Position numbers and translations under genes: made by a program
Notes under the pieces: model-generated
The model's database searches: none
The model's input: the letters and a program-made list of their open reading frames with translations, nothing else
Told to the model about the DNA's origin: nothing
NCBI GenBank assembly: GCA_015207365.1
Contig: JADEXA010000006.1
Location: forward strand, 1 to 64,000
DNA: 64,000 nt
Source of the DNA: Vacuolonema iberomarrocanum LEGE 07170
Lineage (GTDB): Bacteria; Cyanobacteriota; Cyanobacteriia; Elainellales; Elainellaceae
Direction: 5' to 3'
Shown here: positions 56,731 through 64,000 of the stretch, piece after piece
Numbering within the stretch: the first letter of the stretch is position 1
Layout of the letters: the number at the start of each line of letters is the position of its first letter

Positions 56731-58089
56731 CTACATCAGATCATCCAACTCCTCATAGCGGGGTAGAGTCGTGTCGATCGCCTTACCATTTCGCAAAACC
56801 ATGCGATCGCTCTGGGGACGCGATAGCAATTCACTGAAATAGCGAGCAGAAAAGAGCACCAAGTCAGCGGGCAAGCCCACACCGATGCGCCCCACTGTGG
56901 GTAGGCCCATCAAGTCAGCAGGTGTTGCAGTTACCGTGCGACACCAATCCGTATAGGGAGTGTCGAAATGGGCAATGCGGGTAGATTCGCGGAACACCTC
57001 CAGCATGTCGTGGTCGCCAAAGGCATGGAACGCGTCGCGGCAGTTGTCATTCGCGACCGTAACGGGAATGCCTGATTGCTTTAGCTCATGTAATAGGGTG
57101 ACGCCGCGCCAACGGGGTGTATAGGTGGGTTGGTTGTCTAAATGGGCAAGCGCGCGACTAGAAGCAATGTGGGAAAGATTGAGCGAGGCTTCCTGATCAC
57201 GATCCTGTAGGTAGAGATTGCAGAGGGGAAGGCTGACAACGCCAATCGCTGTATGTTTGACCGCCTCGATTGTGGCCGTTACCTGCTCTGGATCTTGCAA
57301 CGATAGGCTACAGCAATGTCCGCAGACAATTTGCCCAGAAAAAGCATGACGCTGAGCCGTGCGGGCAATCCGATAAAGGGCGTCAGATGCCGGATCGGGG
57401 CTTTCGTCCACATGAAAGTCTAGGTTGAGTCCCCGCTCATGGGCCAGGTCAAAGACCCGCTCAATCTGCGCATCGATATCTGGATTTTTGAACGCAACCC
57501 CCCCTAAGATGCCGTCATATTCGACCACCAAGTCCGCCAGCTTTTCGCCTTCTGGAGTCAGCCAATAGTCTAGCGAGACGAGGGAAACGGCTTGCAGATG
57601 GAGGCGATCGCGCCATTCCTCTCGCAGTTTGGCAAAGGCTGCAAAGTTAATATCTGCTAGTTCTCCGCCAGAATCCAGATGTGTTCGCACAGCGCTCGAC
57701 CCATGGGCATAGCTGCACTTCAGCCCAAACTCCATGCGCCGATAGATATCTTCAAATGGCCATTGGCGTTTCTCTGGTTGCCCAAGTGCCTCAAGGGCTC
57801 CATCGAAATGCCCGGTCGGATTCGGAGCCCGCTCCCAGGTATGTCCCTTATCGAGATGGGTATGCAAATCGGCGAAACAGGGAAATACAATTCCCCGCCG
57901 CAAGTCAACGACAGCTACTCCAGAGATTGCCGTTCCAGCCGGACGAACCTGCGCGATTTGCCCATCTCGAATCTCAATGTCCATTAATGCCAAACCATCG
58001 CGAGTTTGGGGAGAAATGGCTGGAGATAGCAAGGCAACAGGGATATGAGCATTGGTCAGCCAAAAATGGCTGCTTGCAGGAATCTGCAT
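56731..58089 (-). CDS. Cytosine deaminase-like amidohydrolase
   Basis: A 452-residue amidohydrolase. The metal-binding HTHLDKGHTWER (around residue 76) and later FHVDES, CGHCCSL and ANDNCRDAF correspond to the metal and catalytic residues of cytosine deaminase (CodA) and related triazine/pyrimidine deaminases. It would release ammonia from an imported ring compound. It is the last gene of an operon with an ABC importer (58120-61158), so importer and deaminase probably serve one substrate. The ATG at 58089 is chosen over a TTG two codons earlier. Confidence 0.88.
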   Translation of the reverse strand: MQIPASSHFWLTNAHIPVALLSPAISPQTRDGLALMDIEIRDGQIAQVRPAGTAISGVAVVDLRRGIVFPCFADLHTHLDKGHTWERAPNPTGHFDGALEALGQPEKRQWPFEDIYRRMEFGLKCSYAHGSSAVRTHLDSGGELADINFAAFAKLREEWRDRLHLQAVSLVSLDYWLTPEGEKLADLVVEYDGILGGVAFKNPDIDAQIERVFDLAHERGLNLDFHVDESPDPASDALYRIARTAQRHAFSGQIVCGHCCSLSLQDPEQVTATIEAVKHTAIGVVSLPLCNLYLQDRDQEASLNLSHIASSRALAHLDNQPTYTPRWRGVTLLHELKQSGIPVTVANDNCRDAFHAFGDHDMLEVFRESTRIAHFDTPYTDWCRTVTATPADLMGLPTVGRIGVGLPADLVLFSARYFSELLSRPQSDRMVLRNGKAIDTTLPRYEELDDLM

Positions 58090-58119
58090 GAACAAAACCT
58101 AACCAAACGGGAATACGCG

Positions 58120-59016
58120 CTAATTTTCTCGCTTAATGGCACTTTCATGCCAGTGGCGTAAGAGAAAATCTGACAGCCAGGTGAGGATTGCAAAGATCGC
58201 AATCCCAGAGACGGTTGTCATGAGTAGCGCGGCAAACATTTTGGGGATTTGCAGATTGAAGCTTGCCATCAGAATCTGATACGCAATACCCGATCGCGTT
58301 CCCCCCGTCCCGGCCACAAATTCTGCTACCACAGCCCCGATCAGGGCTAACCCGCCGCTAATTCGCAAGCCTCCGAGGAAATAGGGCAAGGCACTGGGCA
58401 ATCGCAGATAACGCAGGGTTTGCCAGCGATTGGCGTGATATAGCTGGAAGAGGTTGAGCAGGTTGTGGTCGGCACTGTTCAATCCCAAGGTGGTGTTGGA
58501 CAAAATGGGGAAGAAGGCGACAATCCAGGCACAAATCACCAGGGAGACAAAGGTGGCCTGATCGCCCTCAACCACCTGCCGCACCCAGAGGATAATCAGA
58601 GGAGCGATCGCCGCGATGGGCGTCGTTTGCAACATGACGGCATAGGGAAAAAAGCTGCGCTCAATCCACTTGCTTTGCGTGAACAGGATGGCCACCGCTA
58701 GCCCAGACACGATCGCCCCAATGAAGGCCACGATTGTCACTTGCAGCGTAATCATCAGCGACGGAAACAACGTCCCCCACTCGCTAATTAAGGTTCGTAT
58801 CACCAGAGAGGGACCCGGTAAGAGGTAAGGGGGAGTGCCCGTAGCCCACACGCCGATTTCCCAGATCAATAAGACCAAAACGCCAACGGCAATAGGGGCT
58901 AGCACATCGGGTGACAGCAGTTTTGCCAAAACCCCGGATGGTTGCTTCGCTTGCCCTGATTTGGATGGGTTTGTGGAACGCCTTGAATTGGTGAGATTGC
59001 CAAGAAGATTCGTCAT
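58120..59016 (-). CDS. ABC importer permease (NMT1/SsuC type)
   Basis: A 298-residue permease with about six membrane segments and the coupling-loop pattern EFVAGTGGTRSGIAYQIL near the middle of the BPD_transp_1 domain (about 100-285). It is the single permease of its system, as in nitrate, sulfonate, taurine and hydroxymethylpyrimidine importers. The N-terminal 35 residues are Ser-rich. Between the ATPase and deaminase genes on the same strand. Confidence 0.9.
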   Translation of the reverse strand: MTNLLGNLTNSRRSTNPSKSGQAKQPSGVLAKLLSPDVLAPIAVGVLVLLIWEIGVWATGTPPYLLPGPSLVIRTLISEWGTLFPSLMITLQVTIVAFIGAIVSGLAVAILFTQSKWIERSFFPYAVMLQTTPIAAIAPLIILWVRQVVEGDQATFVSLVICAWIVAFFPILSNTTLGLNSADHNLLNLFQLYHANRWQTLRYLRLPSALPYFLGGLRISGGLALIGAVVAEFVAGTGGTRSGIAYQILMASFNLQIPKMFAALLMTTVSGIAIFAILTWLSDFLLRHWHESAIKREN

Positions 59017-59047
59017 AAATCGAGATAGTGGGGGAGTTAGAGGAGCG

Positions 59048-59860
59048 CTAGGCGATTGAATTTACGACATCGTAGCGGGAACGCGGTTCTGTGCTGAGTT
59101 CTGCGGGAGATTGTGTTGCTTCTGCCAACGCATCCGATAACTGCCGACAGTAGCTGGTGAACAACGGTGAGGTTCGGAAATTATCTTCGCGAGGGTAGGG
59201 TGCATCAATAGGAATATCGGCAACCACCCGCCCCGGACGGGCGGCCATTACCACGACCCGGTTCGACAAATACACCGCTTCGTAAATGTTGTGCGTGACA
59301 AAGACCACTGTCCAGAGCTTTTGCTGCCAGAGGTTCAATAAATCGCTGTTGAGTCGGCTCCGGGTCATTTCATCCAATGCGCCAAAGGGTTCGTCCATTA
59401 GCAACATATCTGGATGGGTCACCAAGGAGCGGGCAATGGAGACTCGCATCTTCATGCCACCGGATAACTCACGGGGGTAGGATTTTTCAAAACCCTGCAA
59501 ATCTACTAGGGCTAGGGCTTCGGCGATCGCCTGTTTGACCAGTGGCTTCGACATGCCAGCCAACTTCAGGGGCAATCGTACATTATCCTCTACCGTTGCC
59601 CAGGGCATGAGTGCGGCTTCCTGAAACACAAAGGCTAGCTTATGCCGGAATGCATCTCCCCATTCCAACTGCCCGGTGCTCATTTGGCCCAATCCGGCGA
59701 CCAAACGCAGCACTGTGCTTTTGCCACATCCCGATGGCCCCAAAAGGCTAACAAATTCGCCGTCTTTCACCGTGAGATTGAGGTCTTGCAGGGCGATCGT
59801 ACCGTTTGAGTAAGTTTTGCTGACATTACTCAACGTAAACGCAACATTAGCACTCGTCAT
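59048..59860 (-). CDS. ABC importer ATP-binding protein
   Basis: A 270-residue ATPase: Walker A GPSGCGKST, Q-loop FQEAALMPW, signature LSGGMKMRVSIARSL, Walker B LLMDEPFGALDE and switch VTHNIYEA. It fits the nitrate/taurine group. The ATG at 59860 has GGAGAG before it; an ATG five codons upstream contains that site. It starts after a hairpin in the gap from the binding-protein gene. Confidence 0.93.
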   Translation of the reverse strand: MTSANVAFTLSNVSKTYSNGTIALQDLNLTVKDGEFVSLLGPSGCGKSTVLRLVAGLGQMSTGQLEWGDAFRHKLAFVFQEAALMPWATVEDNVRLPLKLAGMSKPLVKQAIAEALALVDLQGFEKSYPRELSGGMKMRVSIARSLVTHPDMLLMDEPFGALDEMTRSRLNSDLLNLWQQKLWTVVFVTHNIYEAVYLSNRVVVMAARPGRVVADIPIDAPYPREDNFRTSPLFTSYCRQLSDALAEATQSPAELSTEPRSRYDVVNSIA

Positions 59861-59973
59861 GGACGATCTCTCCATTTGCTAAAACGGGCAATTAGGGTAA
59901 GAACGGGGAACAAACTCTCGATATGCAACCCTAGCAGGCACATTCTCACAAAGCGTTCGAGGCATGTTTTGCA

Positions 59974-60019
59974 GATAGCCCGACCTCCAAGATCAATGAT
60001 CAAATGAAGTCGGGCTATC
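59974..60019 (-). promoter_or_regulatory. Intercistronic hairpin after the binding-protein gene
   Basis: GATAGCCCGAC and GTCGGGCTATC form a perfect 11-bp stem, with smaller inner pairing, 27-72 bases past the binding-protein stop and before the ATPase. No T-run follows, so it may slow decay or processing and keep binding-protein mRNA more abundant, as in other importer operons. A partial terminator is possible. Confidence 0.6.
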
Positions 60020-60045
60020 CCCAAAATACAAAGGGTTACCATCCG

Positions 60046-61158
60046 CTAGCCGCGATAGTAATCCACACCTTTGTTTACAAAGTCTAGCGTATAGGCTTGA
60101 GCGAAGTCGGTGTCTGGGCTGAAGATGCCTTCTGACGCCATGGTGTCAAAGAAATCTTGCCAGCGTTCGTCGGTCATCGCACCAATGCCCATCGTTTCCG
60201 CATCTCCCGATACGACGATGCCATATTCCTGCATTTTCTCGATGCCATAGGCAATCTGCTCGTCGGTCATTTCGGGGTTATCTTGCTTAATCAATGCGTT
60301 TGCTGGGCTGGGATCGCCTTCCAGGTAGCTATACCAACCTTTGATGGAGGCATCGACAAACCGCTGCACCAAGTCTGGATTTTGTTCAACCAGTTCCTGC
60401 TGACACTCAATCGTCGTGGAGTAAGGGCTGTATCCTTCATCGGCTAACAGGAAGACAACGGGTTCAAACCCCCCCTCTTCGGCAATCTTTAGCGGCTCAG
60501 AACTGAGATAGCCCTGCTGTCCAGCTGTTTCATCAGCAAGAAAAGGCCCAGGGTTGAAGTTGTAGGTTCGCTTCATATCATCGGTGAAGCCGAATCTTGC
60601 CCGTAGAAACGGCCAGAACGTCGTATTTGCTGCAGCTGAGATGAAGACCGGACGGCCTTGTAAGTCTGCAAGGGTTTCGACGGTATCCGGATGCGCCATG
60701 ATGATTTGGGGATCCTTTTGGAAAATAGACGCCACGGTAACCGTGGGAATGCCCTCTTCAATGGACTTGATGGCCAGAGATCCATAGCCCATGAAGAAGT
60801 CGATCGCCCCACCCATGAGCAACTGTGTGCCATTCACTTGGGGGCCGCCCATCTGAATAGTGACATCTAGCCCATACTCTTCGTAAATTCCGGTTGCAAC
60901 TGCTTGATAAAACCCTCCATGCTCAGCTTGGGCAAACCAGTTGGTGCCATAGGTGATTTGGGTCAACTCCCCAGATGCTGCGGGCGATTCGGTGGCGCTT
61001 TCAGCAGGTGCTTCATCCACAGAAGCTGTGGGTGTATTGGAGGCACAGGCTGTTATTGCACTGGTTCCCAGCGCCATGGCTCCATACTGCAGAAAGCGTC
61101 GCCGCTTGATGCCCGAAAGACTTGCAAGTGGGTGACGGATGTAACGCATATTGCTCAT
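60046..61158 (-). CDS. ABC importer substrate-binding protein (NMT1/THI5-like)
   Basis: A 370-residue exported protein. The N-terminus has KRRRFLQYGAMAL then ITAC, a lipobox with a twin-arginine-like start, so it is a lipoprotein. The body has the NMT1/THI5 pattern (GTNWFAQAEHGGFYQAVATGIYEEYGLDV, GAIDFFMGYG). It lacks the CCCFC motif of yeast HMP synthases, so it is a binding protein. First gene of the ABC operon with a deaminase, hence a pyrimidine-like ligand is likely, but not readable. No riboswitch is visible upstream. Confidence 0.9.
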   Translation of the reverse strand: MSNMRYIRHPLASLSGIKRRRFLQYGAMALGTSAITACASNTPTASVDEAPAESATESPAASGELTQITYGTNWFAQAEHGGFYQAVATGIYEEYGLDVTIQMGGPQVNGTQLLMGGAIDFFMGYGSLAIKSIEEGIPTVTVASIFQKDPQIIMAHPDTVETLADLQGRPVFISAAANTTFWPFLRARFGFTDDMKRTYNFNPGPFLADETAGQQGYLSSEPLKIAEEGGFEPVVFLLADEGYSPYSTTIECQQELVEQNPDLVQRFVDASIKGWYSYLEGDPSPANALIKQDNPEMTDEQIAYGIEKMQEYGIVVSGDAETMGIGAMTDERWQDFFDTMASEGIFSPDTDFAQAYTLDFVNKGVDYYRG

Positions 61159-61764
61159 AGTTTTGGTGTTCCTCCTAAATGCCCGATCCTCTACTACATT
61201 CTGGTAGATTTCGGAATTTTGGTAAATTTCGAGGTATGGTTCCGTGGGTTGTGCTGGCGATCGCTCAACCCTTGCGGATGGAAGATCGACTTAACAACCT
61301 GGATGCCACAATCAGAACCCATAAGATGCAGTAGCAAAAGTTAATGGTTTTTCTAACCCTTTCGTATTTTGATATACGGTCATGATTTTTTTGTTAACAG
61401 GGATACGGAACAACCGCTGAATTGCGATTGCCTCCGTATCTATGATTTTCTCTAACCAAGTTTCTTGCGCCAACACTACCGATTCCTGGCACTCAAGATC
61501 CCTGAACCTGTAAGTCAAATCGGTTGTCGTAACGATCCTGAGCGAGTTCAACAAGTATCTGATTGAGTGCTACGCGCTTAAGCGAAGCCCGATCATTTCT
61601 TAAAAGCCCAGCAGTGCATGGCTTTTAAGAAATGATCGGGCTTCGGTTTTCATAGAATTGGTACGAGCCAATGACCATTGCCCATGACGAATTTCTAGGC
61701 TGATTACGCATATGCGTGCCTGTCTTCGCAACACAAACTAGGTCATGCGATGCTTAGGACAACT
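61159..61764. other. Spacer upstream of the ABC operon
   Basis: 606 bp with the operon promoter, no recognised riboswitch (I looked for the TPP THI-box pattern) and the hairpin repeat 61583-61645. A frame near 61487-61560 reads LVELAQDRYDNRFDLQVQGS on the minus strand, which looks like the end of a protein; the rest is missing, so it may be a remnant. Confidence 0.4.
61583..61645. repeat. Hairpin repeat family C, copy 4
   Basis: A perfect 26-bp outer stem (CGAAGCCCGATCATTTCTTA outside) with a central loop of 11 bases. The right flank TTTTCATAGAATTGGTAC matches the flank of 24910-24960, and the left flank GTGCTACGCGCTTAAG resembles the family A left end. Confidence 0.85.
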
Positions 61765-62742
61765 TTAGCGATCGAGGGTTTTGCAATGCTGTACAACCCA
61801 ATCCATTACCTGATGACTGAGCTTCAGGCCACTCAATCGATCAATTTCGCGAATACCCGTTGGGCTAGTGACGTTTACCTCCGTTAGGTATCCGCCAATC
61901 ACATCAATGCCCACAAAATACAGACCATCTTTTTTAAGGTCAGGGGCGAGGGTTTGAGCAATGACGCGATCGCGCTCGGTCACGGCCTCGGCTGCGACCC
62001 GTCCACCCACGGCCATATTGCCGCGAAAGTCTCCACCAGAAGGAATGCGATTGACCGCCCCAATCGGTTCGCCATTCAGCAAAATCACCCGTTTGTCACC
62101 ATCTTTGGCGGCAGGTAAAAAGACTTGCACCATAATCGGCACTGTTCCCTGCTGGGTGCTCAGCTCGATGAGTGAATTGAAATTGCGATCGCCTTTTTCA
62201 ATCAACAGAATCCCCTCGCCGCCCTTGCCACCGAGCGGCTTCAGTACGGCAGCTCCATGCTTATCGACAAACTCACGAATCTGTTGCTTCTTTCCAGTAA
62301 CAATGGTTTCGGGGATAATGTCTGTAAATTTCAGGGCATAGAGCTTTTCGTTGGCAAGGCGAAGCCCATTGGGACGGTTGACAACCAGAGTTTTGGTGGG
62401 ATCAACGTAATCTAGGATGTGCGTTGCGTAGAGATAGGGCACATCCACAGGCGGATCCGTTCGCATGAAAATCGCATCCATTTCATTCAACGAGCGCAGG
62501 GTAGAATTGCCTAATTGGTACCAAGGCTCTTGGGCAACCCAGCGTCCATCCACCAATTCAACAGGTGTGAGATGAACGGTTTGCATCATCGCCCAGGCTT
62601 GCCCATCTACGATGCTGAGCGAGTCCGCTTGTGTAATCCAGACCTCATTGCCCATCCCCTGTGCGGCTTCCATCAACGCGACACTGGTGTCATGACCGGG
62701 GTCAAGCTTGTGGATTGGATCGATGATAAAGACAAATTTCAA
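61765..62742 (-). CDS. gshB: Glutathione synthetase
   Basis: A 325-residue ATP-grasp enzyme that joins gamma-glutamylcysteine and glycine. The opening FIIDPIHKLDPGHDTSVALMEAA, LKPLGGKGGEGILLIEKGD of the ATP-grasp fold and ending YLTEVNVTSPTGIREIDRLSG are typical. Normal length. In many cyanobacteria grxC precedes gshB; here a small membrane protein does, 76 bp away. Glutathione supports redox balance, in line with the sulfiredoxin gene nearby. Confidence 0.96.
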   Translation of the reverse strand: MKFVFIIDPIHKLDPGHDTSVALMEAAQGMGNEVWITQADSLSIVDGQAWAMMQTVHLTPVELVDGRWVAQEPWYQLGNSTLRSLNEMDAIFMRTDPPVDVPYLYATHILDYVDPTKTLVVNRPNGLRLANEKLYALKFTDIIPETIVTGKKQQIREFVDKHGAAVLKPLGGKGGEGILLIEKGDRNFNSLIELSTQQGTVPIMVQVFLPAAKDGDKRVILLNGEPIGAVNRIPSGGDFRGNMAVGGRVAAEAVTERDRVIAQTLAPDLKKDGLYFVGIDVIGGYLTEVNVTSPTGIREIDRLSGLKLSHQVMDWVVQHCKTLDR

Positions 62743-62818
62743 AGCATAGCCTCCGCCCCTCCAGGATTGCTCCTTTCAAAAATACCCTGGAAGTGGGGCA
62801 GAAGCGTGAAATCCGTTT

Positions 62819-63328
62819 TTAGGATTTGGTTTCAGGCATTTGCAGATGCTCACGGTCGATCAATCGGAACAGCCACAATGCCGTCATGATTTTCAGGGTT
62901 TCTAATCCCCAATATCCACCGTGCAGCCAGTTCATCTCAGGCGACATAGAGGCGCGATCGCCAAATAAGTCCAACTGCGCGCCTGTAGCGAGCATTTCTG
63001 GCATCAGCCAATAGGTGTAAATCAGCGGAATGCCAAACAAGAGGATGGCAAGTATAATCGCCCAACCCTCGCGAGCCAGAGGATGCGTCACAGCTAGAGC
63101 CAGCACACCCGTCAGCACAACGGCTGCCCCAATTAACTCTGCGTGGTTCACCATCCAAAACATCATTGAACCAGCGGCTGCAAAACCAGGATCGGCCATC
63201 ATGCCATCGGCGTACAACATCGGCATGATTAGCAGGTCAATCGTTAGGCTTCCCCCTAGTAATAAGCCCAAGGTGAGCAAGAGGATGAAGTACCAAGGGG
63301 TTTGAGATAGGTTACGTGGGCTAATCAT
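62819..63328 (-). CDS. Small four-helix membrane protein
   Basis: A 169-residue protein with four hydrophobic segments (about 13-38, 53-82, 88-108, 143-158). Residues GSLTIDLLIMPMLYADGMM at the first loop and NHAELIGAAVV in the second helix are the most distinctive. I do not recognise a named family, although the pattern is like the DUF4149 type. It lies upstream of gshB on the same strand and might be cotranscribed. Confidence 0.7.
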   Translation of the reverse strand: MISPRNLSQTPWYFILLLTLGLLLGGSLTIDLLIMPMLYADGMMADPGFAAAGSMMFWMVNHAELIGAAVVLTGVLALAVTHPLAREGWAIILAILLFGIPLIYTYWLMPEMLATGAQLDLFGDRASMSPEMNWLHGGYWGLETLKIMTALWLFRLIDREHLQMPETKS

Positions 63329-63677
63329 ATTTCATATTATTTATGAGGAACTATTGATTGGTCTGTCTTCAGCCTATCGAATCCCACTCGGGTTTCACAT
63401 GAACTATCGTTTCGTCTTGTTGCGAGGCATTGCGATTGTTCCTCAGTCCGCGTCTCCCATCGTTTGGTGGGCCAATAAAACGCTTGAATCTTAAGCTTTT
63501 ATCAAACATTTCCTGAGTCGTTTGCGCAAAATGGCGGAGGCTTTTCCGCTAACTGACGAAGGGTAATCCTGTGAGGACTGGCTATCTTTAAAACAGGAAT
63601 GCAGGCGAGAAATGAATGTATTCCATTCATTTAGAGGTGGCTATATAAAAGCGACCATGGAGAGGGAGTTCCTGTAG
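63329..63677. other. Promoter region of the small protein gene at 63678
   Basis: 349 bp. A 9-bp inverted repeat AAATGAATG/CATTCATTT (63610-63632) lies just upstream of CTATATAAAA (63641-63650), which would suit a -10 element; this could be an operator. No gene. Confidence 0.5.
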
Positions 63678-63962
63678 ATGCAAAGCGAACAGTCGTCGGA
63701 TTTTTATCACGGTTGGGTCATCGAAGTCGTTGCAGACAAAGATGGCTATCACAGTATCTGCTACTCCTCCTCACGCAAACGTCTGCATTGCAAGCAAGCA
63801 TATGCTCACCAAAGTGAAGCGATGCGAGCAGGCAGAGCGCTAATCAACTATTACTCTGCTTGTAGCCAGTTAGGTCAGTTCCTTTGTGAACTGTACCAAA
63901 GCGATCGGATTAGCCTCGAAGAGTGGCGATCGCTAAATTGTTCCCTGTTCGAGTGGCAGTAG
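63678..63962 (+). CDS. Small conserved protein, function unknown
   Basis: A 94-residue protein (MQSEQSSDFYHGWVIEVVADKDGYHSICYSS...). A GYHSICYSSSRKRLH part and a helical end (AGRALINYYSACSQLGQFL) suggest a short mixed alpha/beta fold with many His, Cys and Tyr. It looks like a small cyanobacterial family of unknown function. GGAGAGGGAG precedes the ATG at 14-23 bases. An inverted repeat upstream may regulate it. Confidence 0.7.
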   Translation: MQSEQSSDFYHGWVIEVVADKDGYHSICYSSSRKRLHCKQAYAHQSEAMRAGRALINYYSACSQLGQFLCELYQSDRISLEEWRSLNCSLFEWQ

Positions 63963-64000
63963 CTCAGAACCTATCGCCAGAGGTGTGTTTCTACTCTTGA

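Noticed and set aside
61159..61330. A TPP or other riboswitch upstream of the ABC operon
   Set aside because: I looked for the THI-box and guanidine-type patterns and saw none; no convincing aptamer pairing.
61312..61554. An 80-codon frame upstream of the ABC operon
   Set aside because: TTG start, no ribosome site; another frame in the same place looks more like a truncated protein end, so this one is probably a shadow.

Overview
The window is from a cyanobacterial chromosome. The HIP1 octamer GCGATCGC recurs in genes and spacers. Several genes are cyanobacterial specialities: SigC, cyanoexosortase A with its HpsJ-like partner, a methylglyoxal synthase/diacylglycerol kinase fusion, a DUF3352 protein, and small proteins of cyanobacterial type. 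Gene density is moderate, with many spacers of 300-1200 bp. I see no rRNA, tRNA, CRISPR array, transposase or prophage, so this is mostly core genome peppered with small palindromic repeats.

Layout. 1-6500: a PP2C phosphatase cut by the left edge, enolase, and an OmpR-type regulator with a CHASE3 histidine kinase. 6500-24900: sigC, a phosphoribosyltransferase, a family-4 uracil-DNA glycosylase, an AI-2E-type permease, the MGS-DAGK fusion, a second-type EF-G, a TPR protein, a lipoprotein, a peptidoglycan-binding/SH3b protein and the PcrA helicase. 25000-35100: a 1247-residue membrane protein with a hydrolase-like centre and protease-like tail, a membrane protein, a CAP-RTX secreted protein, miaB, a broken Uma2-family gene and pgm. 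35200-38100: an HpsJ-like protein, cyanoexosortase A and a PEP-CTERM protein, a compact sorting unit. 39200-48600: a membrane HExxH protein, a membrane-anchored PD-(D/E)XK nuclease-like protein, an EI24 protein with a Trp-heptad insert, an alpha/beta hydrolase, a Ser/Thr kinase with WD40 repeats, and a DUF3352 protein. 48700-56600: a cupin/dehydrogenase/sulfiredoxin operon, an M14-like amidohydrolase, small proteins, a structured RNA candidate, a hydrolase, a membrane HTH protein and purN. 56700-64000: a cytosine-deaminase-like enzyme with an NMT1-type ABC importer, gshB and two small proteins.

How genes fit together. The likely operons are regulator-kinase (4376-6513), HpsJ/exosortase (8-bp overlap), EI24/hydrolase (4-bp overlap), sulfiredoxin-dehydrogenase-cupin, and binding protein-ATPase-permease-deaminase. 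The PP2C phosphatase and the WD40 kinase carry similar N-terminal four-cysteine ribbons. A roughly 90-residue N-terminal module occurs twice in the HExxH protein and once in the membrane HTH protein.

The least-explained structure lies in the spacers. About fifteen near-perfect palindromes have conserved flanks and GC-rich centres, and fall into several families. One pair differs by two substitutions per arm, each matched by the complementary change in the other arm. Other spacer signals are a roughly 150-nt structured RNA candidate at 52863-53012 (possibly 6S RNA) and TGAC repeats phased at about 10 bp at 55372-55414. I found no clear multi-gene defence system. The best candidates for undescribed biology are the hairpin families, the 1247-residue protein, the membrane PD-(D/E)XK protein and the shared N-terminal module.
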